The notes: generated from the letters alone by a model not told the origin. Shown: positions 27,473 to 37,233, counted from the stretch's first letter. The stretch is 64,000 bases of DNA from Pedobacter roseus (GCF_014395225.1 NZ_CP060723.1:4898001-4962000); one strand, 5' to 3'. A program made the numbers and translations.

Positions 27473-28876
27473 TTACCCCTTACTAATCTTTAGCACCATG
27501 CCCACCTGCAAACCTGCTTTTGATAAACGGTTATCTCTGCGGATGCTCTGCACAGTTGCACCATCGAATTTCTCAGCAATTTCTGAGAGGGTATCGCCGG
27601 TTTTTACTTTATAACTTAAAAACGAAGATGGTACTTTTAAAGGAGTACGGTTTTTAGCATAGATTTTTAACTTCTGTCCCGGCACGAGGGTTTTGCTTTT
27701 CAGGCCGTTCCAAACCCGCAGATCCTGAACTTCGACACCATATTTATCAGCAACGGCTGTTAAACTCTGCCCGGCAGTAACTTTATGGTAAACTACAGAA
27801 GATGCAGTTACGGTTTTTATTTTTTTCTTTCTTAAATCCCTTACGTCGTCGGTACTGGCTTCTACCACTTTCATGCTCACATCAACGTCCTGATTGTTTA
27901 GCACATCATAAATACCAGCATAATCGATATCCCTTAATTTTGGCATTACGATCCGCTTTGGTTCATCATCGGTACCATTTACAATCTTCTTCTTATACGA
28001 AGGGTTTAAGGCCATCATGGCTTCCTCTTCGATATTAAGCGCTTTGGCCAGGGTAGCTAAGGATACAAAACGGGTAGTTTGAACGGTATCGGTTTTAAGG
28101 AACATGTTCGAAGCCTGTGCTGTAATCTGGTGTTTGTGGGAATAGTTCATCACATAAACCGCGGCAATAAATGCCGGCACATAATTCCTGGTTTCTTTGG
28201 GCAAAAACTGTCTGATTACCCAAAAATCCCTTGATCCTGCTTTATCTATGGCCCGGTTTACATTGCCTTTTCCACAGTTATAGGCTGCAATGGCCAAAAG
28301 CCAGTCGCCCAATTCTTCAAAAGCATCTCTAAAATAAGCCGCGGCAGCATAACTGGCCTGGATCGGATCTTTGCGTTCATCAACAAAGTTATCCATCTTT
28401 AAACCATAAGCTTTACCTGTACCGAACATAAACTGCCAGATACCGGTTGCACCCACACGCGAAATGGCATGGGGATTCATCTGCGACTCAACAATAGTTA
28501 AATATTTTATTTCCTGCGGAATGTTATAATCTTTTAAGGCCTTATCAAAAATCGGGAAGTAATAACTGGATAAACCCATCATTTTCCCGAACATATCCTT
28601 ACGCTTGGAATAGATATCGATATACTGCTGAACGTATTCGTTATAAGGAAGCGGAACGGTTTTAGCGATAGAATCGAGCCTGAGCTTGTAGATAAAGTTC
28701 TGTCCCATGGTTAGCGGGTTTTCAGAAACTGCTGGTACGGCTACGGTATCGGTATTGATAAAGATGTTGTTGTATACCTTGGGAAGACTATCGAGTTTAA
28801 GGGTTTGTTGCGCGGAAGCGGAAGAAATGTATCCTAAGCAAGCACAAATTGAAGCAAAAAGTAATTTTTTAATCAT
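27473..28876 (-). CDS. Lytic transglycosylase with two LysM repeats (MltD-like)
   Basis: The 467-residue protein has a signal peptide and a lysozyme-like SLT domain at about residues 115-230, with the catalytic Glu130 in LTIVESQMNP and the ATGIWQFMFGTGKAYGL and AIAAYNCGKGNVNRA motifs. Two C-terminal LysM repeats bind peptidoglycan (YHKVTAGQSLTAVADKYGV... and YKVKTGDTLSEIAEKFDGA...). It cuts glycan strands in the periplasm during wall growth. The plan matches MltD. It stands alone, 199 bases from gatA. Confidence 0.93.
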   Translation of the reverse strand: MIKKLLFASICACLGYISSASAQQTLKLDSLPKVYNNIFINTDTVAVPAVSENPLTMGQNFIYKLRLDSIAKTVPLPYNEYVQQYIDIYSKRKDMFGKMMGLSSYYFPIFDKALKDYNIPQEIKYLTIVESQMNPHAISRVGATGIWQFMFGTGKAYGLKMDNFVDERKDPIQASYAAAAYFRDAFEELGDWLLAIAAYNCGKGNVNRAIDKAGSRDFWVIRQFLPKETRNYVPAFIAAVYVMNYSHKHQITAQASNMFLKTDTVQTTRFVSLATLAKALNIEEEAMMALNPSYKKKIVNGTDDEPKRIVMPKLRDIDYAGIYDVLNNQDVDVSMKVVEASTDDVRDLRKKKIKTVTASSVVYHKVTAGQSLTAVADKYGVEVQDLRVWNGLKSKTLVPGQKLKIYAKNRTPLKVPSSFLSYKVKTGDTLSEIAEKFDGATVQSIRRDNRLSKAGLQVGMVLKISKG

Positions 28877-29044
28877 GGGCTATTGGTTAAACTTTCATTG
28901 GCCGCGGTAGTTATCATCAACAAACCCTTACCTCACCCATTCCGTAAATAAACGAACCGGGCACAAATAATTCCCAGATTTATTATGGGAAACGACTCAT
29001 GAAATGCCATTGCCATACTTCAATTTAACGCTGTTTTGCGTTAA

Positions 29045-29072
29045 GATTGTTTCGTATTTCGCAATGACGATA
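29045..29072. repeat. Short dispersed repeat (CGTCATTGCGAA type)
   Basis: On the minus strand CGTCATTGCGAAATACGAAACAATCT, a type of short repeat that I recall as common between Bacteroidota genes. It lies just downstream of gatA. One copy was seen in this window. Confidence 0.35.
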
Positions 29073-29075
29073 AAA

Positions 29076-30494
29076 CTATGATAAAAATGCCTGAGAAAAA
29101 GCTAAAAGCTTATCTTCCTCAAAATGTTTGGCTGTAAATTGAATACTTAACGGCAAACCAGCTTCATTATTGCCCAAAGGCAAAGCAATAGCCGGATTTC
29201 CGCTTAAAGATGGCAGCACGGTAAAAATATCGGCCATGTACATTACCAGTGCATCCTGTACGTTATCGCCTATTTTAAAGGCGGATGTTGGTGCCACAGG
29301 AGAAAGAATTAAATCATAATCATGAAATAAAGCATCCATTTTTTCCCTGATCAGGCGACGTACCTGCTGTGCTTTTTGGTAGTAAGCATCGTAATATCCG
29401 GCGCTTAAAACAAAAGTACCTAAAAGGATACGGCGTTTTACTTCTTCGCCAAACCCCTCGGCACGTGATAATTTATACAGTTCGTTTAACGATTTCGCTT
29501 CGGTATTACGGTGCCCATAGTGCACACCATCGTAACGCGAAAGGTTTGAAGAGGCTTCGGCTGTTGTTAAAATATAATAAGCCGGAACCAGGTAATCCAA
29601 AAGGTCGAAAGATACATATTCAACGCTATGTCCATCAGCTTTTAACTTTTCAATTGAAGCTAAAATAGCCGATTTAATCTCTGGATCGAGGGCATCGTTT
29701 TCGATGGTTTCTTTTAAAACAGCTATTTTTTGTTTTTTGTGTTCATTTAAATGCGCAGGGTAATCGGGAACGGCTAAAGGAGAAACTGTCGAATCATGTT
29801 CATCAGCGCCAGCTAAAACCTGCAGAAGCAGGGCAGCATCTTCTACTGAAGAGGTAATCGGCCCAACCTGATCAAATGATGAAGCATAAGCAATTACACC
29901 ATACCTCGAAATACGGCCGTAAGTGGGCTTTAAACCGATTTGTCCGCAAAAAGCAGCCGGTTGCCTCACTGAGCCGCCTGTATCGGTACCCAGGGTGGCC
30001 AAACACATGTCAGCCTGAACAGCTACGGCCGAACCACCGGAAGACCCACCTGGAACAAGCTCAGGGTTTGCTGCATTTTTAACCGCCCCATAGTATGAAG
30101 TTTCGTTTGAGCCGCCCATAGCAAACTCATCACAGTTTAAACGGCCGATAATAATGGCATCTTCCTGCAATAAACGTTCTACAACAGTTGATGAATATGG
30201 GGATACAAAGCCTTCGAGCATTTTTGAAGATGCAGTAACGATATGGTCTTTGTAACAGATATTATCTTTAATGCCAATCACCATACCTGCAAGTTTACCT
30301 GCAGTACCATTATCTATCTTTTGCTGAATCGCTTTTGCCTGAACTTCGGCCGAATAAAAAAACACCTCGTTAAATGCATTGAGGTGTTCTTTATCTTTAA
30401 TCTGCTTAAAATAATAAGCCAATAAATCGGGTAAAGTTAATTGCTTTTGCGAAATGAGTGCCTGAATCTCTTTTAGAGCGCTGTATTTCTTCAA
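29076..30494 (-). CDS. gatA: Asp-tRNA(Asn)/Glu-tRNA(Gln) amidotransferase subunit A
   Basis: GatA supplies ammonia for amidating misacylated tRNA, working with GatB and GatC, which are not here. The 472-residue protein has the amidase signature with the Lys76, Ser151/152 and Ser175 region: VIGIKDN, then GGSSGGS at about 149-155, then GTDTGGSVRQPA at about 169-180. The start is TTG, 18 bases after the upstream tatA stop. An in-frame stop lies just before it and no ATG is near, while KKYSALKEIQALIS fits the family N-terminus. This TTG also overlaps a TAGTTTTG box, which is probably chance because the gene can be read from the tatA transcript. Confidence 0.94.
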   Translation of the reverse strand: MKKYSALKEIQALISQKQLTLPDLLAYYFKQIKDKEHLNAFNEVFFYSAEVQAKAIQQKIDNGTAGKLAGMVIGIKDNICYKDHIVTASSKMLEGFVSPYSSTVVERLLQEDAIIIGRLNCDEFAMGGSNETSYYGAVKNAANPELVPGGSSGGSAVAVQADMCLATLGTDTGGSVRQPAAFCGQIGLKPTYGRISRYGVIAYASSFDQVGPITSSVEDAALLLQVLAGADEHDSTVSPLAVPDYPAHLNEHKKQKIAVLKETIENDALDPEIKSAILASIEKLKADGHSVEYVSFDLLDYLVPAYYILTTAEASSNLSRYDGVHYGHRNTEAKSLNELYKLSRAEGFGEEVKRRILLGTFVLSAGYYDAYYQKAQQVRRLIREKMDALFHDYDLILSPVAPTSAFKIGDNVQDALVMYMADIFTVLPSLSGNPAIALPLGNNEAGLPLSIQFTAKHFEEDKLLAFSQAFLS

Positions 30495-30512
30495 AACTAA
30501 AATTTATTGCAA

Positions 30513-30713
30513 TTAAACGGTTTTATCACGGTTAGATGGATCTACCTGATCTCCATCAACACCATCTTTTCCATCTTTAAATTCTTTAACACCTTTACCT
30601 AAACCTCTCATTAGTTCAGGGATTTTTTTGCCACCAAATAATAACAATACCACTACCGCAATAATGATAATTTCTGGTGTTCCAAGCATTGCTGCTATTG
30701 TTGTATTTAACAT
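30513..30713 (-). CDS. tatA: Sec-independent translocase TatA/E (copy 2)
   Basis: TatA forms the pore ring through which folded proteins cross the inner membrane with TatC. The 66-residue protein has one N-terminal membrane helix (GTPEIIIIAVVVLLLFGGKKIPELMRGLGKG), then the amphipathic helix and a short charged tail. It starts 11 bases after the stop of a longer TatA-like gene, so two TatA-type proteins are made from one transcript. TatC is not in the window. Confidence 0.92.
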   Translation of the reverse strand: MLNTTIAAMLGTPEIIIIAVVVLLLFGGKKIPELMRGLGKGVKEFKDGKDGVDGDQVDPSNRDKTV

Positions 30714-30724
30714 AACTTTTTTGT

Positions 30725-31084
30725 TTAAACTTTATGATTGTCTGCTACAATTTTTTCGTCAACCGGGGTGCTTGATTCGGTATGTGGCACACTTGCCGTA
30801 ACTTTTTCATCAACAGGTGTTTCTTCTGTTGGATGGTGACGTTGACTATGGTTTACCGCTGTTTCTTCCGCTTCTTCTTTATCTAAATCCATAGCATTGA
30901 TGTTCCTATGGATTTCACGCTTCACACCATCAGATGCATCTTTAAACTCTCTGATCCCTTTTCCAAGTCCCCTTGCCAGCTCAGGTAGTTTTTTACCACC
31001 GAACAATAATAGGACTACCACTAAAATGAGCACGATCTCCGATCCACCCATGTTTAAAAACTCTAATAACGTGCCTTGATACAT
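30725..31084 (-). CDS. Sec-independent translocase TatA/B-like protein (copy 1)
   Basis: The 119-residue protein has the same GGSEIVLILVVVLLLFGGKKLPELARGLGKG membrane and amphipathic-helix unit, then a longer charged tail rich in Glu, Val and Thr. Its length is between TatA and TatB, so it could act in the TatB role. Bacteroidota usually lack a separate TatB, so that role is an inference. The ATG at 31084 is chosen over the GTG just before it. A -7 box lies at 31102-31109. Confidence 0.88.
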   Translation of the reverse strand: MYQGTLLEFLNMGGSEIVLILVVVLLLFGGKKLPELARGLGKGIREFKDASDGVKREIHRNINAMDLDKEEAEETAVNHSQRHHPTEETPVDEKVTASVPHTESSTPVDEKIVADNHKV

Positions 31085-31101
31085 CACTAATATAATTTAT
31101 A

Positions 31102-31109
31102 CAAATATA
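31102..31109 (-). promoter_or_regulatory. -7 promoter element of the tatA pair
   Basis: TATATTTG on the minus strand, 17 bases before the ATG of the first tatA gene. Confidence 0.45.
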
Positions 31110-31127
31110 AACAATTTAAAAACTAAT

Positions 31128-32423
31128 CTATTTACTAATCCAGGCCTCTGGATTTAGTTTTGTTTGCCCCCTCATAATTTCGAAATGCAGCTCAGCAATA
31201 TCGCCCGAGTTAGCAAGAACTCCAATTGTTTGACGGGTACTTACCTTATCACCTTTACTCACACTGGCCGATTTAAGATTTTGATAGATGGTAAAATAAT
31301 TTCCATGCATTAGTATAACTACATATTTACCATAAATAAGACTTATTCCCAAAACTTCACCATCAAAAACTGCTCTCACTGGCGCACCTTCAGAGGATGT
31401 AATATTTACCCCCTCATTGTTCATAGATGCCTGATCTACCTTATGAACACCAAAATGCTCAGTAATTGTTCCTGAAACAGGATAAGGCAATCTGCCACGG
31501 TTATTCTCGAAGCCTGCTGCTAATTTAGCCGAGCCGGCATCGTTAGTTAATAATTCATTTGTACTTTTTTCCTTAGCGGCCGCCGGAGCTGCTGGGGCAG
31601 GTCTATTCTCTGCTTTCGCTCTTGCTGCTGCGGCTTTGGCTTCAGCTGCAGCTTTTGCCGCTGCAATACGTGCTTCTTCAGCAGCCTTTCTTCTTGCCTC
31701 TTCAATAGCCCTTTGTATCGCTAAACGAATGGCTTTATCTATCTGTGCTTGTTGTTTTTTACGGGTATTGATATCCTGCCTAAACTGCTTTTCATCCTTA
31801 CTCAACTTGTTCAGCACTACTGCCTGTTCACTCTTATCTCTGCCTAAACGCTCACGTTCCTTTTCCTGCTCTTTTAACAGGTCACTTTTTTCACGGAGTG
31901 TTTTATCAAGCACTTTAATCTTCCCGTTTAGGTCCTGCTGCGTATTTTCGATATAACCAGCCTGCTTTTTTCTGTACTGACTAAACTGTTGTAAATATTT
32001 GATCCTTTTATAGGCCTGGTTAAAATCTTTCGAGGCGAAAATAAACATCATTTTATCGTACGAGTTCCTGTTTCGCTGTGCAAAACGGATCATGCCCGCA
32101 TACTCTTTTTTAAGATCGCCCAACTGACCCTGCAATGTATGTACGGTATTTGTGTTCTGAGAGATTTGGTTATCCAGATTTTTAATTTCAGAGTTGATTG
32201 TGCCGATTTTATCCTGACGCAACCTGATCTGGGCATTGATGGCATTAATCTGCTGTAGGGTAAGCTTTTTACCGCTGGCAGTCTTATTCAGATTCTTTTG
32301 AAGTTGTTCTATTTCACGTTCAATAGCTTCTTTTTTCCTTCTGAGCTGACTTTCAGTTTGTGCAACCGCCGAAAGGGTTAACACGCTTAAAAAAAGGATA
32401 AATAGGAGTTTTTGTAGCTTCAT
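31128..32423 (-). CDS. EnvC-like murein hydrolase activator (LytM/M23 domain)
   Basis: The 431-residue periplasmic protein has a signal peptide, a long coiled coil at about residues 22-255 (for example QLRRKKEAIEREIEQLQKNL), an Ala/Lys/Glu-rich linker with Pro-Ala runs, and a C-terminal LytM domain (residues about 315-431). The zinc-binding residues of active M23 enzymes appear degenerate. The usual HxGxD region reads NNEGVNI and the HxH motif reads ELHFEI, with only one His. This matches EnvC, which activates amidases instead of cutting peptidoglycan itself. A -7 box lies five bases before the ATG. Confidence 0.88.
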   Translation of the reverse strand: MKLQKLLFILFLSVLTLSAVAQTESQLRRKKEAIEREIEQLQKNLNKTASGKKLTLQQINAINAQIRLRQDKIGTINSEIKNLDNQISQNTNTVHTLQGQLGDLKKEYAGMIRFAQRNRNSYDKMMFIFASKDFNQAYKRIKYLQQFSQYRKKQAGYIENTQQDLNGKIKVLDKTLREKSDLLKEQEKERERLGRDKSEQAVVLNKLSKDEKQFRQDINTRKKQQAQIDKAIRLAIQRAIEEARRKAAEEARIAAAKAAAEAKAAAARAKAENRPAPAAPAAAKEKSTNELLTNDAGSAKLAAGFENNRGRLPYPVSGTITEHFGVHKVDQASMNNEGVNITSSEGAPVRAVFDGEVLGISLIYGKYVVILMHGNYFTIYQNLKSASVSKGDKVSTRQTIGVLANSGDIAELHFEIMRGQTKLNPEAWISK

Positions 32424-32428
32424 TAAGC

Positions 32429-32436
32429 CAAAAGTA
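32429..32436 (-). promoter_or_regulatory. -7 promoter element of the EnvC-like gene
   Basis: TACTTTTG on the minus strand, five bases before the ATG, so the mRNA may have no leader. Confidence 0.45.
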
Positions 32437-32610
32437 TAAAAATTTTATAGTAAAAAGTATTAAAATCGAGATACTAAAGTCATAATCACTTATTACAGAA
32501 CTGTCTTCACCTAATCTTCATATAATACAAAGATTGCCAAAGTGACCATACTGAAGCAGTAGATACCTTTGGCAAGCCAATTATAGATATTAAGTTATTA
32601 TGTGCTAAGC

Positions 32611-33402
32611 TTATTTCACAACCGTAAACCTCTTTGGTACATTAAACGGAAAATCGACAGGAACATTGCCATCAATTTTCACAAACTGCAGATCGATGTT
32701 TATTTTTTTCGCTTTAGAGAGTGTTTTGATCTGTAAAGCACCTGGGAATAAAGATTCGTTTAGTTTCTGATAATCAGAATAAGTTACTTTTAATGCCTGG
32801 CCGTTTCTAACGTCATTTAAATTGGTTTCGGCCACCTTGAAAAGGGTATTGAAAAGCAGCTTGTAATCCAGTTCGGCCTTGCTTCCCGAAACAACCCAAG
32901 CGCCGTTTTCCTGCTTAACATCCGATTGCTGGGTTAAAAATTCGCCCATGGCGTTACCGGTTAAAATTGCCTGAAGTGTATTAAAATTAACTTGCTTATT
33001 GGTGAAGTTATAAATGTAGCTGAAGGGCTTTTTTAGGTATTCGCTCTTTGCCCTATTCATAATTTTAATACTGTCTGGCGTAATTAATGCTCTTGCTGGC
33101 TCGTATGCGCCACCTAGCGCTGTAATACTAACCCAAATAGCTTCCTTATCTTTCATCCTGAAATTCATGGTCACATCATTAACATCGCCACCAATATCCA
33201 AAGTTGCCTTGGCTTTTAAAGAAAGGGTATTAAATTTAAGCTGTTTACTATTTAATAGCGTTAGGGTTTCTGCTTTAGAGTTATCGGTTTTGGTTTCCGT
33301 TTGGGTTGGCGGGGCCACTACAACTTCTTTTTTAGGCTTACATGCCGAAACAAAAACTACTGCTCCCAACAGGAACATGCTATTTAAAATACTTTTTTTC
33401 AT
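32611..33402 (-). CDS. DUF4292-type lipoprotein
   Basis: The 263-residue protein begins with a lipoprotein signal (MKKSILNSMFLLGAVVFVSAC; lipobox VSAC). The mature part is mostly beta-strand, as in the DUF4292 family, which resembles LolA/LolB lipoprotein carriers. It overlaps the end of the upstream TPR gene by 23 bases, a sign of co-expression. A role in outer-membrane lipoprotein delivery is suggested by fold and neighbours but is not shown. Confidence 0.8.
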   Translation of the reverse strand: MKKSILNSMFLLGAVVFVSACKPKKEVVVAPPTQTETKTDNSKAETLTLLNSKQLKFNTLSLKAKATLDIGGDVNDVTMNFRMKDKEAIWVSITALGGAYEPARALITPDSIKIMNRAKSEYLKKPFSYIYNFTNKQVNFNTLQAILTGNAMGEFLTQQSDVKQENGAWVVSGSKAELDYKLLFNTLFKVAETNLNDVRNGQALKVTYSDYQKLNESLFPGALQIKTLSKAKKINIDLQFVKIDGNVPVDFPFNVPKRFTVVK

Positions 33403-35074
33403 TTATCTTTTTAATTAATACTTCTGATCCGTTTCCGGCCTCTTTTGCTTTTTGCCACTGGATAACTGCCTCATCCTTTTCACCTTTCATAAAAAGTATA
33501 TCTCCATAGCGCTCCAAGTAAACACCATTTTTATTGCTATTGTTTTGCAGTGCTTTTTCTATCCATGTTTTTGCCAGGTCGTATTTTTGCTGCTTAAACA
33601 GGATGAAGGCATAAGTATCGATAATGGATGGATTGTTTGGCATTCCATTGGCCGCTGTTTCTGCATATTTTGCAGCTTTTGCTAAATCATCATTCTTTAA
33701 CGCTAAATAATAGGCATAATTATTCATGATCAGGTAATTATCAGGCTCCAGTGAAATGGTTTTTTCAAATGCGGTTTTTGCTGCTGAAAAATTATTCTGG
33801 TTGATAAATATATCGCCCTGTAAGGCATAAATCTGTGCCTGTAAACTCTTATTTTCAACATCTAACTGTAGCGAAGTTTTTAAATTGCTCATTGCAGGCT
33901 CGTATTTACCTGTTTTATACTGCGCGTAAGCCATGTAATAGTATAAACTGGCCTGATTTGGGTAAATGGTTAGCGCTTCATCGCCCACTTTTATAGCTTC
34001 ATCGTAATGCCCCAGTAAGGTTTGGATATTGATGACCTGCTCCCAAACCACATACACCTGTTCGTTGAGTTTTAAAGCGGCCTGATATTGCACCAATGCC
34101 TCTTTGAGGTTGTTCTGCTGATAAAGCACGTCGCCGTAAAGCGCTAAAGCTTTGGCATCGGCCGGATTTTTTTCGGCAACCAGCCTGCTCAGCTCGGTTA
34201 CGTTTTTAGCAACAATAGGCTGGCTCAGCTTCGGGAACAGAGCCGCTATAATTTTAACCTTTTCGGTTAAGGGCATTTCAGCACTTTGGAAAGCAAGCTT
34301 TAGGGAAGCAAAGGCGGCTTCATCATTTTTTTGCCTGCGGTAAATATCAGCTAAAGCGAGGTTAACCTCAAAGTTACCGGGTTCTAATTGTTGTGCTTTA
34401 ACCAGCACCTTTAATGCTTCAGGATCATTTCCTTTTTGCAAAAGCAGACCTGCAGCATATAAATAATTTTTTACGTCGGCCTGGTTGCCTTCCAGTAATT
34501 TAACAATATCACTTTCGGTGGCACTACCATTTGCCTGAAAGCGTTTTCTGGCATTTGTCAGATCTCGAGAATCGCCAAATTTAACCTGTATTTCATCATA
34601 AGTTTTTTTAGCATCATCTAACTGATTGGCTAAAAACTGGGCATTGGCCTTATCAAAATAATAGGCATCATTTTCGGGATCAATGCGGATGAGCTGATTA
34701 AACACATCAATCAGTTCGGGCATTTTATTGGTGCGTTTATATACTTCGCCAAGCAAACGCCAGTACCATAAATTATCGGCATTTAACTTAATGGCCTGTT
34801 TGATGTTCTGTTCAGCCTCGCTCAGTTTATCTAAACGGAGATTGGCATTGGCCAGTTCGAAATAAGCCGCATGGTTATTCGGATCTAAACCAACGATTTT
34901 ATTAAAATTGGTAGAGGCAACCACATAATTTTCGGACATTTTCTCGCGCAAGCCCGCAAAAAACAACTGTTTTACCATATTGCTGTCGCGGTTGGTAGCT
35001 GGCGTAACCGTTCCTTGTCCAAATGTTTGGGTACATATAAAACCTAATACAAGAAAAATAGTCCCTCTAACCAT
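33380..35074 (-). CDS. Secreted TPR-repeat protein
   Basis: The protein has a signal peptide if translation starts at the ATG at 35074 (MVRGTIFLVLGFICTQTFGQ); the upstream in-frame ATG at 35119 would add 15 polar residues before it and is less likely. About 540 residues of tetratricopeptide repeats follow (for example AAYFELANANLRLDKLSEAEQNIKQAIKLNADNLWYWRLLGEVYKRT and YYFDKANAQFLANQLDDAKKTYDEI). TPR proteins hold partner proteins together. The 3' end overlaps the DUF4292 gene. Partner unknown. Confidence 0.85.
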   Translation of the reverse strand: MVRGTIFLVLGFICTQTFGQGTVTPATNRDSNMVKQLFFAGLREKMSENYVVASTNFNKIVGLDPNNHAAYFELANANLRLDKLSEAEQNIKQAIKLNADNLWYWRLLGEVYKRTNKMPELIDVFNQLIRIDPENDAYYFDKANAQFLANQLDDAKKTYDEIQVKFGDSRDLTNARKRFQANGSATESDIVKLLEGNQADVKNYLYAAGLLLQKGNDPEALKVLVKAQQLEPGNFEVNLALADIYRRQKNDEAAFASLKLAFQSAEMPLTEKVKIIAALFPKLSQPIVAKNVTELSRLVAEKNPADAKALALYGDVLYQQNNLKEALVQYQAALKLNEQVYVVWEQVINIQTLLGHYDEAIKVGDEALTIYPNQASLYYYMAYAQYKTGKYEPAMSNLKTSLQLDVENKSLQAQIYALQGDIFINQNNFSAAKTAFEKTISLEPDNYLIMNNYAYYLALKNDDLAKAAKYAETAANGMPNNPSIIDTYAFILFKQQKYDLAKTWIEKALQNNSNKNGVYLERYGDILFMKGEKDEAVIQWQKAKEAGNGSEVLIKKINEKKYFK

Positions 35075-35184
35075 AATTATAGTTTTGAATGCGTGAATTT
35101 TGAATGAATGAATTTGCAAAGTGCAAAATCAAGTCTTAATAATTCAATCATGTATATCTAATCACTAATTCTATCATTCGATCC

Positions 35185-35619
35185 TTAAACTTTTCCCGTA
35201 TGTCCGTAACCGCCTTCGCCGCGTGCTGTTTCGCCTAGTTCGGTAACCGGCTGCCAGCTCACGGTTTCGTGTTTAGCCACTACCATTTGGGCAATCCTGT
35301 CGCCATTAACGATTTTAAAATCTGTATCTGATAAATTTACCAATAAAACTTTTATTTCGCCACGGTAATCGGCATCAATTGTACCCGGAGAATTTACAAT
35401 ACTGATGCCATGTTTATAAGCCAGCCCGCTCCTTGGCCTGATCTGTGCTTCAAAACCTATAGGCAATTCGATAAATAAACCCGTTGGTACCAATAACCGT
35501 TGTAAAGGTTTCAAAATAATTTCTTCGGTTATTGCAGCGCGAAGATCCATTCCTGCCGCGTGTGCGGTTTCGTACTGAGGAAGCGGGTGCCCGGATGTGT
35601 TGATAATTTTTATTTCCAT
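35185..35619 (-). CDS. dut: dUTP diphosphatase
   Basis: The 144-residue enzyme splits dUTP to dUMP and keeps uracil out of DNA. All five motifs of the trimeric family are visible: AGMDLRA, PRSGLA, GTIDADYRGEI, RIAQMVV and the C-terminal RGEGGYGHTG that closes over the substrate. It lies 56 bases after the flippase gene and about 110 bases before the TPR gene. Confidence 0.96.
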   Translation of the reverse strand: MEIKIINTSGHPLPQYETAHAAGMDLRAAITEEIILKPLQRLLVPTGLFIELPIGFEAQIRPRSGLAYKHGISIVNSPGTIDADYRGEIKVLLVNLSDTDFKIVNGDRIAQMVVAKHETVSWQPVTELGETARGEGGYGHTGKV

Positions 35620-35675
35620 TTTTTATAAGATGTGAGATTGGAGATACTAGATCTGAGATAATTAATCCTCCTGAT

Positions 35676-37154
35676 TTACTTCTTGAGCATTTTCGCCACA
35701 TTATTCTTCTCAAAATAGAAAATGCCCAGTAGAAATAGCACTAAAATGCCGTTTCCAATGTAAATATTGCGTTTAAAAACCCAAAAAGATAAGTATACCA
35801 TCACAATAGAAACCAATATATACGCACTCATTGCTTTAAGTTTATAGGGAATGGGGTAATGTTTTTGTCCAAGTAAATAAGAAATAACCATGATAATAAA
35901 ATAGGCAAACATGGATACCCATGCAGAACCCATATAACTGAATTTAGGAATCAGGATAATATTCATGATGATGGTAAAAACGGCGCCAACCAAAGAGATA
36001 TATAAGCCATACCTTGTTTGATCGGATAAGCGGTACCACACCGATAAATTCATGTAAATACCTAAACAAACATAACCGAACAATAAAAACGGAACTGCGT
36101 TAAGCCCCACCCAATATCTTGAATTGATAAAATGTTTGATGATTTCGATATTGGCTGTTAAGCCTACAAAAAGGATGGATAAAGCGAGTACAAAGTAGTA
36201 CAGGATATTGGCATAGGTTTGCTTTGCATTTGCATTTTTAGCGTGACTAAAGAAAAACGGTTCGGCACCTAACCTAAAAGCGGTATTAAAAATACTGATG
36301 AAAATGGCCAATTTGCACACGGCTCCATAAATACCTACATCATGATTGGCGATGCTCTCCGGCAGGTATTTTCCCAATAAAATTTTATCTAAATTTTCAT
36401 TAATGATAAACGATAAATTGGCCACCAAAACAGGCCAGCTATAGCCCAGCATATTGTTGAATAAGCTTTTGTTAAACTTAAACTGGATTTCTAAAAATTG
36501 CGGAATAAGCATGAGCAAAGTAACCACGCTTGCTATTAAGTTGGCTACAAATACATAACCTACCCAACGGCCTTTGTACCATGGGGTGAACCAGCCGCTT
36601 AATATATCATGTTTGATGAGGAATGGGATCACGTAAATGAACACCAGGTTTAAGCCTACAAAAGTGCCTATGTTAAGAAACTTGATTAAGCTATATTTAA
36701 ATGGCTTTCCATCGGCCCTTAATTTTGCGAATGGAATTACACTGATGGCATCCACAAATAAAATCCACGCGAAATAATGCACATAAGATCTTTGATCGGC
36801 CAATTCAGCGATGTTTCCATCCAAAGTATACCTGGCCAGGTAATCGGAAAAAATTAATGCGGTGATTAAAAACAGGGTGGATATAAAAGCAATTACCAAA
36901 AAGCTATTGTTGTACACTTCCTGCTTCCGATCTTCATGTTTATTTAAGTACCTGAAGAAGGTGGTTTCCATACCAAAAGCCAATATTGGATTGATGATGG
37001 ATACATAACTGAACATTTTGGTAAAAACACCATAAACACCAGGGGCGAAAACACCCGTGTAAACTGGCGTTAAAATAAAATTGAACAACCTCGAAAAAAT
37101 GGTACTGATACCATAAATCATGGTCTGTCCAAGAAACTTTTTATATACCGACAT
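35676..37154 (-). CDS. Polysaccharide-type flippase (MOP superfamily)
   Basis: The 492-residue membrane protein has about 14 hydrophobic segments and the N-terminal start typical of oligosaccharide flippases (FLGQTMIYGISTIFSRLFNFILTPVYTGVFAPGVYG). Members move lipid-linked sugars or lipid II across the inner membrane. Conserved family segments continue through the protein (SYSWPVLVANLSFIINENLDKILLGKYLP, then LGAEPFFFSHAKNANAKQTYA). The substrate cannot be read from sequence, and no glycosyltransferase genes adjoin it. Confidence 0.87.
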   Translation of the reverse strand: MSVYKKFLGQTMIYGISTIFSRLFNFILTPVYTGVFAPGVYGVFTKMFSYVSIINPILAFGMETTFFRYLNKHEDRKQEVYNNSFLVIAFISTLFLITALIFSDYLARYTLDGNIAELADQRSYVHYFAWILFVDAISVIPFAKLRADGKPFKYSLIKFLNIGTFVGLNLVFIYVIPFLIKHDILSGWFTPWYKGRWVGYVFVANLIASVVTLLMLIPQFLEIQFKFNKSLFNNMLGYSWPVLVANLSFIINENLDKILLGKYLPESIANHDVGIYGAVCKLAIFISIFNTAFRLGAEPFFFSHAKNANAKQTYANILYYFVLALSILFVGLTANIEIIKHFINSRYWVGLNAVPFLLFGYVCLGIYMNLSVWYRLSDQTRYGLYISLVGAVFTIIMNIILIPKFSYMGSAWVSMFAYFIIMVISYLLGQKHYPIPYKLKAMSAYILVSIVMVYLSFWVFKRNIYIGNGILVLFLLGIFYFEKNNVAKMLKK

Positions 37155-37233
37155 TTAATATTGAGATTTGAGTATTGCGTATTGAGATAAGCTCCATTAC
37201 CGGAGCGATATAGCAATCCAACAATTCAGCAAT

